The notes below the pieces were generated by a model that searched no databases, was not told where the DNA came from, and was given only the letters and a program-made list of their open reading frames with translations. The position numbers were made by a program, and so were the translations under genes. Of a stretch of 64,000 nucleotides of DNA, positions 53,060 through 63,971 are shown in pieces (position 1 is the stretch's first letter; each line of letters starts with the position of its first letter). This DNA is from Trichobilharzia szidati. Lineage: Eukaryota; Platyhelminthes; Trematoda; Strigeidida; Schistosomatidae. Location: positions 174,757,868 through 174,821,867 of the forward strand of contig OX235279.1 in assembly GCA_944472155.2 (NCBI GenBank), given 5' to 3'.

Positions 53060-55220
53060 TTCAGTGGGGAAGCCTCACTGAGGAAACCTGTGTTAGAGGA
53101 GGAACATTGGAACTAACTTTCCGCATGTGATGTCCAAGGAGATGTGTATAACTGTTCTAGGGAGAAGGAAGAAGAGACACAAGACAAGGAATGGCTGCCA
53201 ACGGACACCTACCTGGAAGCTGATAGAAGAGAGGAGAGGAGAGGAGGATGATGAAAGAGAAGATGACTCAGTGTAAAGATGGACAAGAGAAGAGAATGAG
53301 TGACTGAGTTCACAGCAATGTACACTGCACCGAATAAGGAAAGAAGTGAAGAGGAGTGCTAGGAGAGACAAAAGACACACACAAAAGACGACACACTGGC
53401 TGTCAACTGAAGCAGAACAGGCAGCCGCAGGTAGAACAGACCTCAGAACACTATATCAGATAACCAGGCTGCTCGCTATCCGGGAAGAGATCAACCCAGA
53501 TGATGAAATCAATAAAAGATGCTCAAGGGAACCTTACTACCAAGGGGGAGAAACAAATAGAACAATGGGCTGATCACTTCAAAGGACTTTTGAATCGACT
53601 ATCACCCGCGACTCACCCAGAAATACCACCACCACCATCAACAACAACAAGCACAGAACTGCCTCCCAGTGGACACCAATCCTCCAACGAACGAAAGCAG
53701 AAATCCTGAATGCGATCAAGTTACTGAACGTTGATCGGGAAGGCAGCAGGTCCAGACGGAATCATCACTCCACCCCTGATGCATTGGAAACGGACTCAGA
53801 GACTGCAGCAGATGTGTTCACTCCATTGTTACTGAGTGTTTCGAAGTGAAGGAAGGTACGTACTGATTGGAATAAATGCTATCTACCTAATCAGACTACC
53901 AAAGAAATGTGACTTACGCCTCACTCTGTAAGAACTGGCGTGGAATAATGCTCTTGTCCACCCACGACAAGTAAAATGTTAAGTTGCATTAGCCTAGAGA
54001 GAATGAGAGATGCACTGGATGCAGAACTCCGCCATCCGCCCGGATCAAGCTGACTGGATTCAGGAAAGGCAAATCATGTGCTGATCAAAGTGTATATCTA
54101 CACATCATCATCACAGAACAAATCGTAGAATGGCAGTCAAACCTCTCTCTACTTCAACTTCATCGACACCGAAAAGGCCTTCACCAGACAGCGTTGACCG
54201 AGAAGTGATCCGGAATCTGCTTCAAAGGAATAAGACCAGGCTGCCTGTCTATTATCACCAACAATGTTATTCTTGATTCTGGTGGACTGGATTATACGTG
54301 AGACTGTGAGTGTGGAGTGAGAGGACAGGAGTACGCTGGACGACCGATAAGAAGACTGTAGAAGATCTGGATTTCGTGCGTGGATGATTTGTGCTTAATG
54401 TCACACAAACTCGAAGAATTTCAGGCAGGTGAAAACGAACAAAGTGGCTGGCAGGGAAGACAGGAGGTCTTGGGAAGATAGAGCCGATGGAGGTAATGAT
54501 AGTCAACCAACCAAGAACAGCAACAACAACCAGCATCAATCACCATCAACTGGAGAGATTTGACAGAGGTCGCTTCCTCCATTTATGTAAGAAGCATTGT
54601 TTCATCCACAGGAACTCGGAACTGGTTAGAATGTTAAATGCATCCAACCAGCCAGAATCGGCCTAGTGATGTGAACCTTCATATATATTTGAAATTAGTG
54701 TTATAATCTGCTGCGCATCGCAGGATAAAGAACAGGATTCGGACTTTTAGCACAGATATCGTTTTAGTTCTTGCATTCGATTCAGACTCTTGGCAGGCGT
54801 GTCACCAGAATTATTTCCAACTGGTTGGAGGCTTTTATCACACCCTGCCTTTTCCTGCTTCTTCCTGAAGATGAGATTGCCGGTCGAAAAGAATTACTAT
54901 CAAAATACTCCGGGAACAAACGAAAGAGGTACCTATTCCTGAACAATATGTGGTAGAACATGAAGATGAATTGGGCATGCATTGTGGATGCCGTCGAATG
55001 ACATGGCGCACAATGCCTGCCAACGATCCGATGGAATCCAAATGTGAAGCGACGAGTGGCTCATCTATTAGGAGATGACATGGAGGAGAACGTGTGAGGA
55101 TGATGTGCAATCGTGGCCCGAGCTGAAGATGATGTCAATAAGCAGAACGAAGTGGAGATGTATTGTTGAATCCCTATGTTTCACTCGGAACCCCAGGGAA
55201 CAATAATAACAACAGTAATA
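53060..55220 (+). mobile_element. RTE LINE fossil
   Basis: From the linker (LYQITRLLAIREEINPDDEI near 53450) through RT pieces (HSDNN.. LNAIKLL near 53700; GFRKGKSCADQS near 54055; LVDDLCLMSHKLEEF near 54385) to the C-terminus and GAATCCCTATGTTTCACTCGG.. ACAATAATAACAACAG. It shares the sub-family of 27168-31633 and provides the empty-site reference for the family J insertion there. Confidence 0.85.
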
Positions 55221-55798
55221 TATCTAAGCCAAGTATAGCTTGTTTTCATCTTGTCTTGTTCGTGGTATCAGTACAGTGTGTATCTAACGCTTAAGCACTG
55301 GGGTTGAGCGATTCGTCAGATGAGCTGTTACACACTCTCTTTAAGGGTTTCTGACTTCTATGACCATCGTCCCACTATCTGCACCAACCAACACCTGTTG
55401 TAGTATCTCATGAGTGCTGCTTTAAGCATCAATCAGGCAGAGAATTATAGACAAATCACACCGAGGTAGCAAGACTCCCGAAGTTCAGTCAGTAGTCAGA
55501 GATATTTGATAAAATCACCACTCCACAGAGATGTGTGTGCACCCATTGTCTATCTACATCTCTATTCCTTCACATTTCACTATCCTAGTTGTCTTGTTCG
55601 GCTTCCTTTTTATAGCGTTATACAACTTCTAACAACTTCGTCTTTCCATGTTTTTTCTTCTCAACTCCTATCTCTTATGGTTTTGCTGGAGCTTTTGTTT
55701 TTGTAGACCCTCAAACAGGTGGATATTCCGCCTGTCATATCTGTGTCTATCTGACATGACTTCTCAACCACATCAACTACTAGTCATGTTTATTTTAA
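55221..55798. other. Intergenic stretch
   Basis: Separates the RTE fossil from the 3' end of the single-exon gene. No repeat recognised. Confidence 0.45.
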
Positions 55799-55804
55799 TA
55801 AACA
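55799..55804 (-). terminator. Candidate polyadenylation signal of the single-exon gene
   Basis: AATAAA on the - strand (TTTATT on +), about 118 bases past the stop codon at 55922-55924. Confidence 0.55.
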
Positions 55805-55921
55805 TTTGTATACAAGAACTTTTTACACTGTATAAATCCAGTCGTTTTCCCTTCAGCTTTTTTTTATATATCTGAATACAATTTACCAAGTTCAGTGTTT
55901 GTTTTCTCTTCTTTTTTCAGT

Positions 55922-57040
55922 TCACAGTCGCTGATTTGTGAACAGATTTCGCATTTCTTTCAGTGTCCGGTTAACACCTTCTGAGTGCTTGAATTTATGC
56001 GTTTTTAACTGACCGGCCACTTCTTTAATACCACGATGCAGCATAGACAATGGTCGACTAACCAACGTTCTATACATTGTCTTCAATGTATCCATATACA
56101 CACCATAATCTCCGGGGGCAGTCTTCTCCCGCACTGATATCCTGCCTCTGTTCACAGTATCATTAGATTTCTCTAAATCTTGATAAGCATCACCTTCGTT
56201 TTCAGGTGACAGTTTCGAATTCTTAACCAGTTGCTTAGCTATAAATTCTGCGTTTACACAACGCCATTTCTCCACCCATTGTATGAATGCCTGTTTTTCG
56301 CCAGGCGTTTGCTTCATCTCATTATTGTCAGAGTTACAATTAGTTTCATTTTTTGATGATGAACCTAAATTATCATTCACTAACCTTGAACACATTGAAT
56401 TCGTATATTTATTCCCAGTGATACTGGTTGTTTTTTGTTTTACTTGTTCACCGAGTAATTTGTGCATTCCAGCTTCATTGCTACGTAGCTGTAAATACTG
56501 CAGTGATAAACACTGTTGACTGTTTGCTTTTAGACTTGACAAATAATTCTGCTCTTCAAGTGAACACAAATATAAGCAGGATTTTTTCCACATTTCAATG
56601 GATTTCAAAATATTCTTAGCATGTGGATATTTTAAATCTTCAATCAGTGTCATGAATAACTTCGATTCATTTGTATAATCCCAGAGGGTATGTCGTTCAA
56701 GTGTTTCAGACAGAGCTGTTAACCAGTCGGTCAGATTGTTTACTGACCTTTTCGATGTTTCATTAATGTAAGCTGAACCATTGTCAGCAATCTGTATATT
56801 GCCTAAGGTGGGATAGCATAGATTTTCTAATGCAATGATATCTTTGCGAATCTTTTCTTTTTCTTCGTTTTTCTGTACGACAAGATGACTTTCCAGTTGA
56901 TCTAATAATTGATAACATAATGCACTTGATTCATTCACATACAATGCTCGATTCAAAGTGAATTTAGCTAAAATCTCTGCAAGATTTATAGAATTTGTTT
57001 TAATAATAGTATTCGCCTCTTTGACATCATTAGAAATCAT
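55922..57040 (-). CDS. Intronless gene encoding an unidentified 372-residue protein
   Basis: A single uninterrupted frame from ATG at 57040 to TGA at 55922-55924. An in-frame TAA lies four codons upstream of the ATG, so the ORF is complete at the 5' end unless the start lies in another exon. The protein is mostly helical in character: LAEILAKFTLNRALYV (20-35), a charged coiled-coil-like stretch (HLVVQKNEEKEKIRKDIIAL, about 52-71), then WLTALSETLERHTLWDYTNE, a low-complexity Asn/Asp segment (SSSKNETNCNSDNNE, about 228-242) and a basic C-terminus (GIKEVAGQLKTHKFKHSEGV). There is no signal peptide or membrane span. It contains no retroelement motif and occurs once here, so it is probably a host gene. 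I do not recognise the family and assign no function. Confidence 0.8.
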   Translation of the reverse strand: MISNDVKEANTIIKTNSINLAEILAKFTLNRALYVNESSALCYQLLDQLESHLVVQKNEEKEKIRKDIIALENLCYPTLGNIQIADNGSAYINETSKRSVNNLTDWLTALSETLERHTLWDYTNESKLFMTLIEDLKYPHAKNILKSIEMWKKSCLYLCSLEEQNYLSSLKANSQQCLSLQYLQLRSNEAGMHKLLGEQVKQKTTSITGNKYTNSMCSRLVNDNLGSSSKNETNCNSDNNEMKQTPGEKQAFIQWVEKWRCVNAEFIAKQLVKNSKLSPENEGDAYQDLEKSNDTVNRGRISVREKTAPGDYGVYMDTLKTMYRTLVSRPLSMLHRGIKEVAGQLKTHKFKHSEGVNRTLKEMRNLFTNQRL

Positions 57041-57344
57041 ACAGATTGTTTAATGCAGCATTGACTTAATTAAGTAAGGCTAGTGAATTAATGAATGCAT
57101 CATAATCATATCGAGTAGTTATTTCGTTTTTATAATGAAAATCGATCGATACGTGTTAGTCGTTAATAATTAAACTATAAGTAGATTAGTTGAAACTGAG
57201 GCTAAAACGCTTACTTCTTACTTAATTTAGCCTTGAGTTATTATTACTTTCCTTCTATGTGTTCAGTTGACCATGGCCAATCTAATGGGAAATTGTATTG
57301 TATTTACAACTCTTTGTTTTGTCTAGACTTTGGATATAATTTAT
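57041..57344. other. Upstream region of the single-exon gene
   Basis: AT-rich; on the - strand this is the presumptive promoter/5' leader. No clear TATA box or acceptor can be singled out. Confidence 0.4.
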
Positions 57345-58400
57345 CGTTGAACTCTGGTTTTTGAGTATGATGGGAATCTTTCAAACGGGAGTAAGACAAA
57401 CTGGCTGCCTACTATCTCCAGTGATTTTCCTGATTGCGGTAGACTGGATAATGCAACAGACAGACAGATGGTGGGCAGCGAGGAAACAGGCATACAATGG
57501 ACCCACTCAAAAATCTTGGAGGATCTAGACTTCGCCGATGATATATATGTCTGATTTCCCACAGACTGGAAGATAGGCAAGTGAAAAGCAACAAGTTGGT
57601 AGAAGAAACCTCAAAGATGTGACTTCCTTCAGGTGAACATAGAGAAAACAGAGGTGATGAAGACTCCTGTCCAGCAGCACCAGCAACAACAACGGACAAC
57701 AAGCAACAATCAGCCAGCATAAATGGGAGAAATTCGAAAGAAGCAACCTCCTTCATCTACCTACCTACCTGCCTACCTGGGAAGCATCGTTTCAACTACA
57801 GGCGGACGGAGCTGATGAGGTTTTCAAAGCAAGGATCGGGAAAGCAAGACAAGCTTTCATTACTCTCAAGTCTGTGTGGAGGTCAACATTGCTCAGCATC
57901 AGAAATAAGATCCGAATTTTCAACTCCAATGTGAAGTCAGTCACTGCTACTATACGGATCAGAGGCTTACAATGTGCGTCACGAAGGGAACTTGGAACAA
58001 ACTACACACTTTCATCAACAGCTGTCTTCGCTTAATGCTACTCAAGGTCGGATGGCCGGTCGCGGAAGATCAGCAACAGGGAGGGATCTCTGGCAATGAC
58101 CGAACCAACTCAGCAGGAACGAATTGTGCAAGAAATATGCAGGAATAAATGGAGGTGGATTGGCCATAATCTGAGGAAACAAACCATCAAGTGACATAAC
58201 ACTCGAGGGCATTGCTCGAGGGGAACTCGAAAGGGAAGCGGCAGTTGGTCGTTGGAGTAGGAGGTGATGCGAAGAGAAGATGACAGAATGTGGGCAGACC
58301 TGGAGCCAGGTGAAAACGTTAGCAGAGAACCGAACGCAATGGAGACGCATGGCTGAAGCCCTATGTTTCCCTAGGAACTAAAGGAAAAAAATAATAATAT
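57345..58400 (+). mobile_element. RTE LINE fossil, RT end and C-terminus
   Basis: FQTGVRQTGCLLSPVIFLIA near 57380 (RT motif B), ILEDLDFADDIYV near 57510 (FADD), GRNSKEATSFIYLP near 57725 and the C-terminal region, ending GAAGCCCTATGTTTCCC.. AAAATAATAATATAATAAT. Several indels. It resembles the 2765-4595 copy. Confidence 0.85.
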
Positions 58401-59000
58401 AATAATCATTTCTCACCTTCCACTGAAGAAAGAAGCCCAAAGAAGTTTGTGATCTTTATTTCTGTTTATGATACAGAAAGTGAGACACTTCAGTCGTTAA
58501 AGGAGCACAGAAGAGAAGGAATTATTATTATTATTTAATTTCACATAATAACGACTTAGGAGATTAAAGGTGGTAATAATTTTCAACTTGATGGTATGTA
58601 GGTTTGAAGGTGTAAATATCGATCACAAAGGGGCATTGGAACATAATTGCATAGGATTAGAAGATAGTTGTCTGATATGAAAAATAGTTTTTTCTTAACA
58701 AATGCAAATGTAGACGGGATGAGAATGGGAACAATTTTTAATAACATCTTTTTTATAATTGAAATGAAAAGAAAATATGAAGAGAATGGAAAAAAAGAGA
58801 AAGAAAGGACGAAAAGTGAGGAGTCGAACAGAACTAGATCCATGGTAAATACAGACGTTGGACTAGTTTATTTTAAACGTATAGCTCCAGTTTTTTAGAT
58901 GCATGTGGCGAGGGCTTCTGCAGGACAAAGAAGTCAGAAATGCTCTGCTTTTGGTAGATTTTTGTTTATCTTGTAAATCATGGAAAATTCCCATTGTAAC
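58401..59000. other. Unassigned, partly purine-rich stretch
   Basis: GAAAATATGAAGAGAATGG and neighbouring GA-rich sequence near 58765-58815. No feature recognised. Confidence 0.4.
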
Positions 59001-60011
59001 ATATAGAAAATCAAAACAAATGATTCAGCGAAGAGACTCTTTTCAACGAATTTATCATCAAGCTGTACAATCGTATATATATGGTTTTTTAAGAAGTTAT
59101 ATCCGGTGAGGCAATTGAAACATAGGTGTGAATGCATAAAATAATAATAATAATATGAAATGCAATTAAAACTAAAATGTTTGTGATTATAATCATAATT
59201 AAATGTCAAGTGGCAAAGCAAATTAATGTCATACATAGAATAATTCATAGGATGCATAGAACTTGAAAAAGGTGTGCAGTTATAAGATTAGTAGACAAAG
59301 AAGAATTGATTTAGAATGACAAGTGGAACAAGTGAAATAATACCGGGGACAATTAAAAGTGAGAGTAGTAATAGTAACAATTGACTTAATAAGGAAGAGT
59401 ATACAAATTGAATAGACAAAAATGAAAAATTGGTAGAGCTAAAATATGATTGGGGATTACCATACTTTAGCATAGAGGGATTAAGACCATGAAAGTTGGA
59501 GGGGTTGAATGAACTTTTTCTGTACACAGAGATCTGGCTTTTCTGTTTCGATAGCCAAAGCTTCAGCAATACAGATGAGTCGGGTACGTAGGGATTTGGG
59601 TAAATTACTCTTTGCCTTGTAGATGACTTTGAAGGTGGAAGCTATAGAGATAGGGTGATCATTATCGACCAAATGTTCAATGATCGCGCTTCTTATTGCT
59701 CCACTTCCACCTTTTCGTAACCAAGCAGGATAGTGTTATTGTACCCTCTTGGACAAAACTCGTGTCGAACGACCGATATACCTAGCTCCACACGAGCAGG
59801 TGAATTGATAAACACACATAGAGTTAGTCAACAGCGGGATCTTGTCCTTCAGGTTATTGAACAATAATGGTCGACTAGTAAAGGCTATTCTCAGGGATGC
59901 AGCAGGGAATGTTCTTTTCAGGGACTGTGATATCCTTCGTTTCATGATATCGGAAGCTAAATTCGTTGAAAAGAGTCTCTTCGCTGAATCATTTGTTTTG
60001 ATTTTCTATAT
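59001..60011 (-). mobile_element. Penelope-like element with 54-bp perfect inverted ends
   Basis: The 54 bases at 59001-59054 are the exact reverse complement of 59958-60011. Inside, the - strand encodes QSLKRTFPAASLRIAFTSRP, NLKDKIPLLTNSMCVYQF and CSCGARYIGRSTRVLSKRVQ (59736-59945, GIY-YIG core), then AEALAIETEKPDLCVQKKF (59515-59575). A stop and frameshift split these. RT sequence is missing, so the copy is strongly 5' truncated; the + strand 54-mer is an inverted piece of its own 5' edge. Confidence 0.85.
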
Positions 60012-60014
60012 CTT

Positions 60015-60200
60015 GTAAATGACTCTGAATGATGAGTCAGCTGAGATGTGCTGTGACAGATGTTGACGAGGTGTTCAATTATTGTACCTCATCTTTGCAG
60101 CCATGCTGGATAATATTCTCTAACACGTTTTGATAAAACCCGCATAGAACTACCTGTGTGCCTAGTTCCGCACTAGCGGGAGATTACGACATATGACCTG
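60015..60200 (-). mobile_element. Second PLE fragment (GIY-YIG region), adjoining
   Basis: Its plus strand (ACACGTTTTGATAAAACCCG, then CTACCTGTGTGCCTAGTTCC) parallels 59735-59800 of the neighbouring PLE, in the same orientation. It is diverged and untranslatable over most of its length. Confidence 0.65.
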
Positions 60201-60269
60201 CTTGATACCATGAATGGCAATCACATAAACAAGTATAAATGCATTCTGCTATGTACTATTAACTGACTG

Positions 60270-60410
60270 AGTTCCCTGAGCTGAATCAAACGGTTGATGA
60301 CCTCTCATCCCCAAACGAATAAAACAGTCGTCTGGTGTTTAGACCTCCTCAGTCTGGCTAGCAAATGATATGAGTAATATCCAACCAGTAGAAAGCGAAT
60401 AAGAAGAATA
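60270..60410. repeat. Direct repeat unit, left copy
   Basis: AAAACAGTCGTCTGGTGTTT then AGACCTCCTCAGTCTGGCTA corresponds to 61635-61690 (AAAACGGCTGTCCAGTGTTT, then AAATCTTTTCAGCCTAGCTA), same orientation. The pair flanks the family J tail at 60590-61540. Family unknown. Confidence 0.5.
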
Positions 60411-60589
60411 CAGTTTGTCTTAGAGTGAGTTTATGACTAAGGAGTAGTGAGAATTAGCTTGATGAATAACTGCTTTCTGCTGGTGTGTTTGTTTGAAAAA
60501 TGACCCCAATAATATCACCCTATATCTGCGTAAAATCATATACTACTGATTGATTGAGATGAGTAGTTGTGTGTCAACCACGTCAACCA

Positions 60590-61540
60590 GCAGTGCTTGC
60601 TCTCCTTCCCTCAACACTCCCTCTATTCCCAACTCTCGCCTTGTATCTCGTCAAGTAGAAGCAGAAATCAGTATAAAATAATCTATGCTCGTACAACCAA
60701 GTACAGGAACTCAACGATACCATACTTGACCCGTGATCTAAGTGACAGAGACAATGTTAAGCGTGAAACCTATGACTTGCTTTGTTTTTAATAACATAAT
60801 TTCGGCTCTTTTATTTCTCTCTTATTTTGTATTCTATGGTGAACTCCTTCTTAAACATACTTAGCTACCTAAACTGTTAACATTGGCTTCCTTTTTTGTA
60901 CTGTATTCCTTCTATTGTGTATCTACTGGTTCCGACTATATTAGCACTATGAGTATTACAAAATTGTCCTGTCATTAACCATCATGTAATTATTAGTTTT
61001 TGTGGTTGTTGTTGTTTTTTTGTTCAGCAATACTAACTGACAATCTTGGTTGTGAAAGCCATTATCACCACCTTAAAATTTTTTATTATGCAGGATTACT
61101 CACACTACCACTACAAATACTGCATTAGACCTGACAATAAAAAACAAAACAACAACCCTGAAATGTTATTTTATGATTGCTTAGTGTTGTTTCAACCAAA
61201 TTAACTGACTATCTTGGCGATAAACATTCTTAAATATCATTTCATAACTTCTCGTATGACTATAGTTTTACTGTCACCATGCACAATCATATCATAGCTT
61301 CCACTACCCAATACTGAGATATTATTATATGCTGTTTATTTTCCTTTCTACTTCTTGGTATTTTTTTCTTTTTCTCATTTTTTCTATTATTTTGTTGTTG
61401 TTGTTTTTATATTTATATTTTGAAATACTCCTTTTAAATGTTTAATAAAATTAGATGCAAATATTGTAGATATGTGCTGAAAACTCCACACTGTACTACT
61501 AGTACCGTTTCTGGAATAAAGCAAATTATTATTATTGCTA
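60590..61540 (+). mobile_element. Family J LINE 3' end
   Basis: About 930 bases nearly identical to 6930-7768, from CTCTATTCCCAACTCTCGCC to GGAATAAAGCAAATTATTATTATT. This copy is intact across SSRSRNQYKIIYARTTKYRN then STIPYLTRDLSDRDNVKRET (about 60650-60770), where the other copy has a deletion. 5' truncated. Confidence 0.9.
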
Positions 61541-61574
61541 ATCATACTATCCAAGTGATCTGAAAAACACCATA

Positions 61575-61745
61575 CGGTGTCCGGCTATCTCAGCTGAGTG
61601 ACAGCGAGTACATTGGTGCTGAGCAAGGCTCCAACCTAACAAAACGGCTGTCCAGTGTTTAAATCTTTTCAGCCTAGCTAGCAAACACTAGTGGTTTACG
61701 TGAGTGGTGTATTACTACTCACCCCAAACAATAAGTAGTACACAG
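61575..61745. repeat. Direct repeat unit, right copy
   Basis: Partner of the unit near 60270-60410. Confidence 0.5.
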
Positions 61746-62436
61746 TTCTACGCATTCATCCCTACCTTTTTGATTACCACATTTTGTGATCTGTGGTGAC
61801 AGCTTACAATGATGTGTGTATCTCCTAGAATCCAGTTTACTTCGGAAGCAGAATTAGACGTCGGTGAACTACCATTTCTAGACTGCCTAGTTAAGAGGAG
61901 GGAAAACGGACATTTTAGTATATCCATATTCAGGAAGAAAACCCACTCAAAAAAATATTTAGACTTCAGATCATCACACCGCATCAGCGCAAAGATTTCA
62001 GTTGTTTCAAGTCTTCTTAGACGAGCACACTCTCTGATGACGGATGAGAAAGGAAAAGAAGAAGAAATATCAAATATTACTGAGACTCTCAAGCAAAACA
62101 ACTACCCAATGAACTTCATCAACAAAATCAACACAGACATTAAGTATGGCCGAAAACGCATTCAGAAAACATGGACCTCAACAGTTGTTATTCCACATAC
62201 ATGAGAGACATCAGACGATATCAGAAGGGTACTCAATCAGCTCGATATTAGAGTTTTCTTCAAAACATCAGACACACTTCGAAACAACCTTGTCCATATA
62301 AAAGACCAAATCCCTAAAGATTCTCTATCTAATTGTGTCTATAAAATAAAATGCTTGAAATGTGATCCGATATACATCGAACAAACATCTCGAGAAATCA
62401 AAATCAGAAGAAATGAACACCGTAGAGTCATTTCCA

Positions 62437-62505
62437 TTCGAGCACAAACTATTACTCATAATCATTTCAAGTTGATATGGTTATGAGCAATAGTTTGTGC
62501 TCGAA
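62437..62505 (+). repeat. Foldback hairpin, 25-bp arms
   Basis: Arm 62437-62461 pairs with 62481-62505 with one mismatch, around a 19-base loop. The right arm leads straight into GAAACGTC. It sits at the junction between truncated GIY-YIG coding sequence and the PLE terminal unit. Confidence 0.9.
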
Positions 62506-62515
62506 ACGTCATCAG

Positions 62516-62614
62516 TTAATATTACTGTACAATACTGTGTGATTTATCAAAATAAAATCTTATCCATAATGGAGTTGTGCTCTACCACAGTGCTCAGGTT
62601 TTATATTTATATCA
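62516..62614 (+). repeat. 99-bp PLE terminal unit, in place
   Basis: Same length and block order as the solo insert 31415-31513. It contains ATTTATCAAAATAAAATC and GGAGTTGTGCTCTACCACAG. Confidence 0.85.
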
Positions 62615-62946
62615 AGTGGAATCCAAATTGTCTGAATAAGAATGACGGACTAAAACAGAATTTAACATGGTTTCAACACCTCCCTCCCTCCCCCATGAAG
62701 TGACAAAATCAACACGAATGTGATATGCAAGTTCACTATGTAAACACACACTGCCTTTATGATTTTAAACACTGATCAAATCCAACAATAAAGTATAATT
62801 ATATTTCAATAGTTTACACACAATGATAAGTTGTTATTTTTGGTAATATTTCGAGCAAAATTACTGCCCGTGTTCACACCACTGTTGGAATTGTTTGATT
62901 CACACATTTATGATTTGTACTCATATATATAGTTCATTATTTTTGC
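62615..62946. other. AT-rich stretch, partly PLE 3' flank
   Basis: For the - strand PLE at 62947-63776 this is the 3' flank. ACTCATATATATAG lies near 62920. No other feature. Confidence 0.4.
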
Positions 62947-63324
62947 TCATTCATATTTTTTTTTTTGTATCTGAGTTATATTCCAAGTTGTTGATAGTTG
63001 TACTGAGTCACCCTTGTTACACGTATCCTGTGTGACTTTAATGAATATCGATTCTGTTATAAGTCTTTCTTTCCATTTGTTCATGTTAGTTTTTAGAATA
63101 CACACATTATTCCAATCGATATTGTGGTTTTTGTCCCATGCATGTGCAGCTATCGATGAATTTTTTTCAAGATTCTTGTAGGCTTGTGTTCCTGTTGGTT
63201 GACCTTTGGTTAGGCGTTTATGTTCATTCACTCTTATTTTGAGTGATCTGGACGTTTGCCCCACATATTTAGTCGGACAGTCAGCACAAGATATTTTGTA
63301 AATCAAGTTGTTTTTATCCATCAT
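62947..63324 (-). CDS. PLE GIY-YIG endonuclease domain, 125 residues
   Basis: Starts MMDKNNLIYKISCADCPTKY with the GIY/YIG-equivalent pair LIYKI (7-11) and KYVGQTSRSL (19-28), and then RVNEHKR (32-38) with the catalytic-type Arg and His. CxDC spacing before the YVG motif is the Cys pair typical of Penelope-type endonucleases. The family nicks target DNA for integration. The conserved C-terminal block KWKERLITESIFIKVTQD (about 83-100) supplies the usual glutamate. As a stand-alone frame it begins inside the element's ORF, so it is a fragment, not an independent gene. Confidence 0.88.
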   Translation of the reverse strand: MMDKNNLIYKISCADCPTKYVGQTSRSLKIRVNEHKRLTKGQPTGTQAYKNLEKNSSIAAHAWDKNHNIDWNNVCILKTNMNKWKERLITESIFIKVTQDTCNKGDSVQLSTTWNITQIQKKKYE

Positions 63325-63458
63325 TTTTATGGGATCTTTCAGTTGATTTATTTTATTTTTGATTAGATTCGTCGGTTTAAACGTTGTGCGAATACCGATA
63401 TTTTTGAGGTTTCTTCAAATTGCCTCTGATGTACCATTTTTATATGGTATTGTGACTG

Positions 63459-63776
63459 TTATTTTTTGCATTCTTCCATCTTGTTATTCTCCGGTTTTAC
63501 CCTCTTTTTTATATTATCTTTTATAAATTCTTTTGGGTAGTTGTTTTCGAGTAGCATTTTGAATAGGACATTTATTTCTTTACACTGGTCCTCTGGTGTT
63601 GTTGTAAGTCTACGTATTCTATCTGCAAGACCTTGTATTAATCCTCGTTTCACCGTGAGTGGATGAGCTGAGTGATAACCAAGGAATCTTCCAGAGTGTG
63701 TGACTTTTCTATATAGCGTATTATCATGTTTATCACATGTGAATTGACGTCTTTCCATATGACAAATAACATACAC
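63459..63776 (-). pseudogene. PLE RT C-terminal fragment
   Basis: A 105-codon frame joined to the GIY-YIG frame by a frameshift and a stop. YRKVTHSGRFLGYHSAHPLT is the conserved block that follows the RT active site in PLEs. The catalytic motifs themselves lie upstream and are absent. Confidence 0.8.
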
Positions 63777-63800
63777 TCACACACACTCATACAGACAATT
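63770..63800. repeat. Short CA-rich microsatellite
   Basis: ACACTCACACACACTCATAC near the 5' edge of the PLE copy. Confidence 0.7.
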
Positions 63801-63971
63801 ATGCAGAATGACAATTTGACATTAGTCATTACAAATATGTGATGACTGCTTACATATTTTCTATTGGTAAAAATGTCCATGGACAAATGACCTTCAAATA
63901 AACGGACTTCAACTTATGTAAAAAAATTTGACGATATATTTTGATGATTAATTAGAATCCGAATAAATCTG

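Larger units (their letters stand above)
61810..62614 (+). mobile_element. Penelope-like element, RT end and truncated GIY-YIG, with terminal unit
   Basis: FLDCLVKRRENGHFSISIFR and SSLLRRAHSLMTDEKGKEEE (61880-62065) are the RT C-terminal domain of PLEs. QIPKDSLSNCVYKIKCLKCD then PIYIEQTSREIKIRRNEHRR (62310-62425) is the start of the GIY-YIG domain, with YIEQTSR where active copies have YVGQTSR. Beyond that the endonuclease is deleted and a 25-bp foldback precedes the 99-bp terminal unit (62516-62614). One stop (TGA at 62203) breaks the frame. Confidence 0.9.
62947..63776 (-). mobile_element. Penelope-like element, RT end and full GIY-YIG domain
   Basis: The - strand encodes YRKVTHSGRFLGYHSAHPLT, then VKRGLIQGLADRIRRL (63580-63720), ending at KMEECKK. 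Restoring one base at an A6 run near 63465 would continue the frame into VTIPYKNGTSEAI; a TGA in place of an Arg-type codon and the RNLKNIGIRTTFKPTN segment follow, then the GIY-YIG frame at 62947-63324. The element is cut on its 5' side within the RT. It looks younger than the other PLE copies. Confidence 0.9.

Noticed and set aside
58583..59257. Hydrophobic - strand frames near the PLE
   Set aside because: AT-rich 3' flank; no domain, and no conservation with other PLE flanks.
62481..62510. A hammerhead in the PLE at 62481-62510 (ATGAGC..GCTCGAAACGTC)
   Set aside because: The core positions before ATGA do not match CUG, and the stem pairs the core bases themselves; kept only as a hairpin.
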